Translations under genes and position numbers: made by a program
Shown here: positions 59,809 to 64,000 of the stretch, one piece after another
Layout of the letters: every line of letters begins with the position of its first letter
How positions within the stretch are numbered: position 1 is the first letter of the stretch
The notes under the pieces: model-generated
What the model was told of the DNA's origin: nothing
What the model saw: the letters and a program-made list of their open reading frames with translations, nothing else
Database searches by the model: none
Source: Serratia plymuthica NBRC 102599
Lineage (GTDB): Bacteria > Pseudomonadota > Gammaproteobacteria > Enterobacterales > Enterobacteriaceae
Reading direction: 5' to 3'
DNA: 64,000 nucleotides
Assembly: GCF_001590925.1 (NCBI RefSeq)
Contig: NZ_BCTU01000010.1
Location: 1 to 64,000, forward strand

Positions 59809-61332
59809 ATGCCTATATCTCTAGTTAGTCATGTAACGGATCAAGACTCCTCGCTCCGACTATGGGCAGGCTTAGCAGGCTTCTCTGCCGATGAGCAACT
59901 TGTCTGGAGGATCAACGGTAGTATCAGCACTCCCATAACGATCCGGCAATATCATTGGCCTATTCACACCGGGCTACACTTTCAATCGCTGGTTGTTGAA
60001 TTTCACAACCTTCCGACTGACCGTATTCATACGGTAGAACTCCAGGCGGGGGATGAAAGAACGCTTCGCAACTTCCGCACGCGAATCAATGGGGTTCCCG
60101 CCAAAGATGGGCAAACATTTAACCTATTGTTACTGTCCTGCTTTGATAACAACATGGACAAAGGCGGGAAATCCGCCAAGATCCTGTCGCAGCTGGTCCC
60201 CAAACCTGACTGGACCATTTTAGCTGGCGATCAAGTTTACCTTGATTTGCCGCCTTTATTGAATTTTGTCGACGATACCCCTTGGCTGGAAAATCAATTC
60301 TATAAGACCTACTACAAAAACTGGTTTAACGGCAGCAGCAATACCAATCCTCAAAATGAACCTGTCGGCTATCCTAGCGTGTTGACACTCGCGCCTGTCG
60401 CTATGCTGCCGGATGATCATGAGTTCTGGAATAATGCGCCGGCATTAAGCCCCTGGATCGGCAATACCTTCACTGCGAAAGGGAGAAAACGGTGGTGGGC
60501 CGCCGCCGCCAAAGCCTACGAGGCATTTCAACTTTCCGCCAGCTCATTGGGCTCTGCATGCAAATTGCAACAACCTCCACTCTCCATTTTGATGCTGGAC
60601 ACCCGAACCCAGCGTAATGCAGGCGGCATCTTCAGTAATACCACAGACAACGCCGGCGATTTACTCGGCCATTCCGGACAACAACAAGCTCTGGAAGAAT
60701 GGGCAAGCAAATTGGTAGAAAGTGCCAACACCGCCACCCCTCAGTACGGCGTTCTGGTTACGGGCCAATCATTGTTCAAAGAACCGGCAGGCTTTTTCGA
60801 AGGGAAAACGACAGATTATGAGCTGGCTAATTATTCATATGACTATGAATTTATCCTCCAACAGATTGAACGGGTATCTGCAGCCGGTTTGCCGGTGCTC
60901 TGCCTGACGGGGGATGTGCATTGGGGGCGGGTGTCGTGCGCTCAACACGTCAACAATAGCTACGGAAAAATTTATGAATTTATCTCCTCGCCAACGTCGC
61001 TATGCCAATACAGCAACAAAAGGGATATGGCTAATGTCTTGCTTAATCATTCACTGGGAGTGCTTCGCGATCTGCAATTGACCCGGGATTACCCGTTTCC
61101 AGAGCCACCGCCAGCCAGGTTCGGCACCCGCGGTTTGTACACAACGACGACCATCAATAACTTCGCACTACAGAATAATAAGCCTTTACAAGGAGATATG
61201 GGGCTGATGTTGAGCTTTAGCACGGTGGGCAGAGGGTTGGATGTGATAGTTACCTATATCCCCTTCCCCGACACTATCCCGCAGAAACTGCAGCAGCGCA
61301 GCATGACGTTATCGCTGCGCCCTATCGTATAA
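59809..61332 (+). CDS. PhoD-like metallophosphatase (507 aa)
   Basis: The metallophosphoesterase motifs are GDQVY (about 140-144), PDDHEFWNN (about 201-209) and TGDVHWGR (about 367-374), with FNLLLLSCFD near 106 for the first metal site. It is related to PhoD phosphodiesterases/alkaline phosphatases but lacks a Tat signal, so it probably acts in the cytoplasm. ATG at 59809 follows a GGGG site. It is in a two-gene operon with the unknown protein at 61348. Substrate unknown. Confidence 0.82.
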   Translation: MPISLVSHVTDQDSSLRLWAGLAGFSADEQLVWRINGSISTPITIRQYHWPIHTGLHFQSLVVEFHNLPTDRIHTVELQAGDERTLRNFRTRINGVPAKDGQTFNLLLLSCFDNNMDKGGKSAKILSQLVPKPDWTILAGDQVYLDLPPLLNFVDDTPWLENQFYKTYYKNWFNGSSNTNPQNEPVGYPSVLTLAPVAMLPDDHEFWNNAPALSPWIGNTFTAKGRKRWWAAAAKAYEAFQLSASSLGSACKLQQPPLSILMLDTRTQRNAGGIFSNTTDNAGDLLGHSGQQQALEEWASKLVESANTATPQYGVLVTGQSLFKEPAGFFEGKTTDYELANYSYDYEFILQQIERVSAAGLPVLCLTGDVHWGRVSCAQHVNNSYGKIYEFISSPTSLCQYSNKRDMANVLLNHSLGVLRDLQLTRDYPFPEPPPARFGTRGLYTTTTINNFALQNNKPLQGDMGLMLSFSTVGRGLDVIVTYIPFPDTIPQKLQQRSMTLSLRPIV

Positions 61333-61347
61333 AATGAGGACAGTCCA

Positions 61348-62151
61348 ATGAGTATTAGCATCATGCGTTCACAGGCAACTCAATCCAGCAATTTTATTAA
61401 AAATATCAAGCGCAAGTCTAACGAACAAAATATCTCTTGGCTAAAACAGGCAGTTACCTCCTGCGCAATTGAGAATGTTGAAAACCCCGGATTAATTTTA
61501 CTTGCTGGTGGCAACGATCCCGTTTCATTTCGGTTACGGGTGGCACAAGCGCATTTACGAAGTGACTTTCTGCCGAGTGCGTGGTCCGTTGCGCTATTTA
61601 TTCAGGACATAGATCCAATCAACCTGGAAGAAAGCACCACGCTAGGTATCGATCTTACGCCAAAAGAGTGGTATCCGGACCACGGCTATGCACCGGCATC
61701 GAATGCCATTCAGGTGGGTAAACTATCCCGGTTTGCAGATAAATCTCGCTATCCGAACTTGGCGCTGTTGGCGATCCCGGTTCCAAGCAAAGATATCGCC
61801 GAAAAAATCAGGCAGTTATACAAGGAACGTTTTATGCTGGATCTCTCCGCGTTGTTGATCCGCTGGTTACAATATAGTTGGGGCATAGGCACGGCGGCTA
61901 ACCCTTTGCACGAAGGATATGGTTTTCCTTCCGCCGCCATGCTCAATATGGCATTTTCAGCCAACAGTTTTGATCTGTCGCCGGGTATGGGCGGCACTAT
62001 CAGTAGCCCGGAATCCATCTGGCAAGCAGCACGCTACTGGCACGAATACTATGAGAGTGATACTTCCCGCACACCCATTTTCGGAGCTTATGTCATGTCG
62101 CACAGTTTGGTGCCAGATCGTTATTATCCCTCTCACCAAACAAGTAAATAG
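61348..62151 (+). CDS. Unknown protein paired with the PhoD-like phosphatase (267 aa)
   Basis: It starts 15 bases after the phosphatase gene. It lacks a signal peptide and membrane segments. The middle is alternately hydrophobic (VRWSVALFIQDIDPI type strands), and a Gly/Tyr-rich stretch (NPLHEGYGFPSAAMLNMAFS) near 200 looks structured. I do not recognise the family. Function may be tied to the phosphatase. Confidence 0.7.
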   Translation: MSISIMRSQATQSSNFIKNIKRKSNEQNISWLKQAVTSCAIENVENPGLILLAGGNDPVSFRLRVAQAHLRSDFLPSAWSVALFIQDIDPINLEESTTLGIDLTPKEWYPDHGYAPASNAIQVGKLSRFADKSRYPNLALLAIPVPSKDIAEKIRQLYKERFMLDLSALLIRWLQYSWGIGTAANPLHEGYGFPSAAMLNMAFSANSFDLSPGMGGTISSPESIWQAARYWHEYYESDTSRTPIFGAYVMSHSLVPDRYYPSHQTSK

Positions 62152-62180
62152 CCTCTATTGGATAGGGATCTTCATATTGC

Positions 62181-62204
62181 ATGCCTCCTTTAGCCTGGAG
62201 GCAT
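62181..62204 (+). terminator. Hairpin after the phosphatase operon
   Basis: ATGCCTCC and GGAGGCAT pair around TTTAGCCT, about 30 bases after the stop codon. No T-tract follows. Confidence 0.5.
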
Positions 62205-62452
62205 AGAGCTACGGCTATATTCAGGCTCTGCTGATCTTCCATATCATCTCGCGGCGTAGTCATCGCCACTATCATCTTGCTAGCGGGTTCCACATCTGAT
62301 CTTTTGCATTGGCAGCCGATAAGGTTGAGAGCTCCATACGACACATAACAAACCAGCCCCCGCAAAGCCAGACGTCAACGCCGGCAACTTTGCTATCATC
62401 ATAGACACAAAAGATGTTTCCACCCGGCCACAAAGAGACAGTAAGGAAACTG

Positions 62453-62875
62453 ATGATCACCCTTTGCCCCTTTACCCCGTTGCGCGTATTACGGCGCATT
62501 GCCCTGACTGGAGCCGTTATGAGCCTATTGTTATGCAGCAATACCTTCGCCAGTTCGTTGCCGTTGCTCGCCCCCTCCGCGCTGAAAGGACACTGGCAGT
62601 TGACCGACACCGAAGGCAAGATCGCCGCCTGTGACGTTGAACTGAGCGATGAACGGATCGAAAGCACCAACGCCTACCGTTTCACCGCCTCATCGCAGTG
62701 CCTGCAACCGCTGGCGCTCACCGAGCTGCCGGTAGCCTGGCGCCCGACGCCGGACGGCATGACGTTGACCAACGCCGACGGCAGCAGGGTGGCGTTTCTG
62801 GCGCTGACCGCCCCTAAACGCTACGAAGTCATGAACCACGGCGGTAAACCCCGCTTTGTACTGACACCGCGCTGA
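62453..62875 (+). CDS. inh: Inh-type metalloprotease (serralysin) inhibitor (140 aa)
   Basis: The signal peptide (RRIALTGAVMSLLLCSNTFA) is followed by the Inh/AprI fold: LKGHWQLTDTEGKIAACDVE, FTASSQCLQPL (Cys pair) and PVAWRPTPDGMTLTNADGS, an excellent match to Serratia and Erwinia Inh. It blocks serralysin in the periplasm by inserting its N-terminus in the active site. AAGGAAACTG precedes the ATG at 62453. No protease or type I secretion gene adjoins it here. Confidence 0.88.
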   Translation: MITLCPFTPLRVLRRIALTGAVMSLLLCSNTFASSLPLLAPSALKGHWQLTDTEGKIAACDVELSDERIESTNAYRFTASSQCLQPLALTELPVAWRPTPDGMTLTNADGSRVAFLALTAPKRYEVMNHGGKPRFVLTPR

Positions 62876-63397
62876 CTAAGCTACCAGCAGCCCGAGCAGC
62901 GCACCGCCCGCCAGTATCCACAGCGGGTGAATGCGTTTGTTCATGCTCAGTAACGTGGCCAGCGCGATGATCGCCGCCAACGGCCAGCTCGGCGCAGAAG
63001 CTTCGGCAATCAACACCCCGCTGGCCGCCACCAACCCGACGGTGACCGGCACCAGACCGGTCTGCACGATGCGCCGCCAGGGTTTGTCCTTGAAGCGCCG
63101 CCAGGCCCCCATCACCAGTAAAGTGACGATCGATGACGGGCCGAACTTGGCGATGGAGGAAACCAGCAGCCCCGCCCAGCCGGCCACGTGCCAGCCAATC
63201 AGCGGCACGATCATCATATTCGGCCCCGGCGCAGCTTGCGCCATGGCGAACAGCGCGCTGAACTCCTGTGCGCTCATCCATTGATGAATCTCCACCACCT
63301 GGCGCTGCATTTCCGGCAGGATGGTCATGCCGCCGCCGAATGCCAGCAGCGAAAGCTCGGTGAAAATAATCGCCAGCGAGATCAATACGCCCATCAT
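62876..63397 (-). CDS. Chromate-transporter-family half protein, second gene (173 aa)
   Basis: Hydrophobic, with the ChrA-type FTELSLLAFGGGMTILPEMQ near the start and FAMAQAAPGPNMMIVPLIG. It starts in the ATGA overlap of the preceding gene. Two half-length genes together make one CHR antiporter (short-chain type). Substrate chromate is inferred from the family name only. Confidence 0.8.
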   Translation of the reverse strand: MMGVLISLAIIFTELSLLAFGGGMTILPEMQRQVVEIHQWMSAQEFSALFAMAQAAPGPNMMIVPLIGWHVAGWAGLLVSSIAKFGPSSIVTLLVMGAWRRFKDKPWRRIVQTGLVPVTVGLVAASGVLIAEASAPSWPLAAIIALATLLSMNKRIHPLWILAGGALLGLLVA

Positions 63398-63966
63398 GAG
63401 GGCTTCCTCCACCACAGCAACAAAATGCTCAGCGGCGCCAGCACCAGCATGGTCGGCAACAGCGGCAGGCGCAGCCAGGCGATGGCGATCAGGCACAGCG
63501 CGACAATCCCCAGCGCCAGCCATTTACCGCGCAGCGGCAACAGCATCTTTATCCCGGTGGACAGCAGCAAACCGGCCGCCGCAGCCGCCAGCCCGGCAAA
63601 CACGTGCTGCACATGCGCATCATTCTGGAAGCGGGCGTAAACCATCCCCAACCCGACCACAATCGCGGTCGGGGCGCTGATCAACCCCAGCAATGCACAG
63701 CAAGCGCCGCGCAGGCCGCGGAACTCCATCCCCACCGCGACCGAAAGGTTGATTACGTTGCCCCCCGGCAGAAACTGGCACAGCCCGAGCAGCTCGGTAA
63801 ACTGTTCGCCGCTCAGCCAGCGCCGATCCTCCACCAGCATATTGCGCGCCAGCGGTAGCACGCCGCCAAACCCTATCAGCCCCAGCATCAGAAAGCCCCA
63901 AAACAGCTCCCCATTGCCCGGCGCCGCCGCAAGCCGGGTGTTTTTTACCGCATCCGATTCAGACAT
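63394..63966 (-). CDS. Chromate-transporter-family half protein, first gene (190 aa)
   Basis: It holds FLMLGLIGFGGVLPLARNML and LGLCQFLPGGNVINLSVAVG, the N-terminal CHR signature, with several membrane helices. Its TGA overlaps the next ATG. Alternative start at 63978 adds four residues. Forms a heterodimeric transporter with the following gene. Confidence 0.82.
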   Translation of the reverse strand: MSESDAVKNTRLAAAPGNGELFWGFLMLGLIGFGGVLPLARNMLVEDRRWLSGEQFTELLGLCQFLPGGNVINLSVAVGMEFRGLRGACCALLGLISAPTAIVVGLGMVYARFQNDAHVQHVFAGLAAAAAGLLLSTGIKMLLPLRGKWLALGIVALCLIAIAWLRLPLLPTMLVLAPLSILLLWWRKPS

Positions 63967-64000
63967 TGCTCGTTCCACATCGCTTATTTTTGATGCCTGG

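Noticed and set aside
1-64000. CRISPR arrays, tRNA or rRNA genes
   Set aside because: No regularly spaced direct repeats and no cloverleaf or rRNA-like stretches were found by reading the window.

Overview
The window looks like an enterobacterial chromosome, most probably Serratia. Proteins resembling Escherichia coli ones from memory include HcxA, AcrZ, OsmB, MdtG, the DdpXABCDF order, PBP2 and PBP3. The GC-rich backbone, an Inh-type serralysin inhibitor and a type VI Hcp cassette fit Serratia. The genus is an inference; no rRNA, tRNA or other marker settles it.

Layout. (1) Positions 1-11.3 kb hold a tight co-directional operon of seven genes, the first cut by the window edge. Six encode large beta-rich proteins that look like diverged paralogues, and one encodes a probable enzyme that may join an ABBA prenyltransferase-like half to a terpene-cyclase-like half with a DxDD motif. 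I do not recognise this system and consider it the best candidate for an undescribed one. (2) 11.3-17.4 kb: TetR/SDR divergent pair, hcxA, an orphan sugar-binding protein with a propeller protein, and a VOC protein. (3) 17.4-19.9 kb: an AT-rich island with hcp, a peptidoglycan amidase and a putative immunity gene, next to a recombinase remnant. (4) 19.9-31 kb: transporters, a serine hydrolase/MFS pair whose MFS gene has an in-frame amber codon, and a five-gene MmgE/PrpD-monooxygenase-ABC operon that may recover sulfur or nitrogen from an organic compound. (5) 31-41 kb: acrZ, GNAT, osmB, two adjacent high-molecular-weight PBPs that are probably accessory paralogues of PBP3 and PBP2, a LysR/MFS pair and an orphan LpxA-like acyltransferase with altered substrate-pocket residues. 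(6) 41-48 kb: the complete ddpXABCDF dipeptide operon with an RpiR-type regulator. (7) 48-55 kb: GNAT, a glycosylglycerate pair (phosphatase plus synthase), and mdtG, whose 3' end carries an inserted 2.1 kb AT-rich DarT-DarG cassette bounded by a 57-bp direct repeat. (8) 55-64 kb: small enzymes, an AraC regulator, an EamA exporter, a lipoprotein, a PhoD-like phosphatase with an unknown partner, the inh inhibitor and a split chromate transporter.

Two regions (17.4-19.9 and 52.8-54.9 kb) are clearly AT-richer than their surroundings and carry conflict genes (a type VI effector set and an ADP-ribosylation toxin-antitoxin pair). The first operon has the GC-rich composition of the backbone, so it does not look recently acquired. 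No CRISPR array, rRNA, tRNA or complete transposase was seen.
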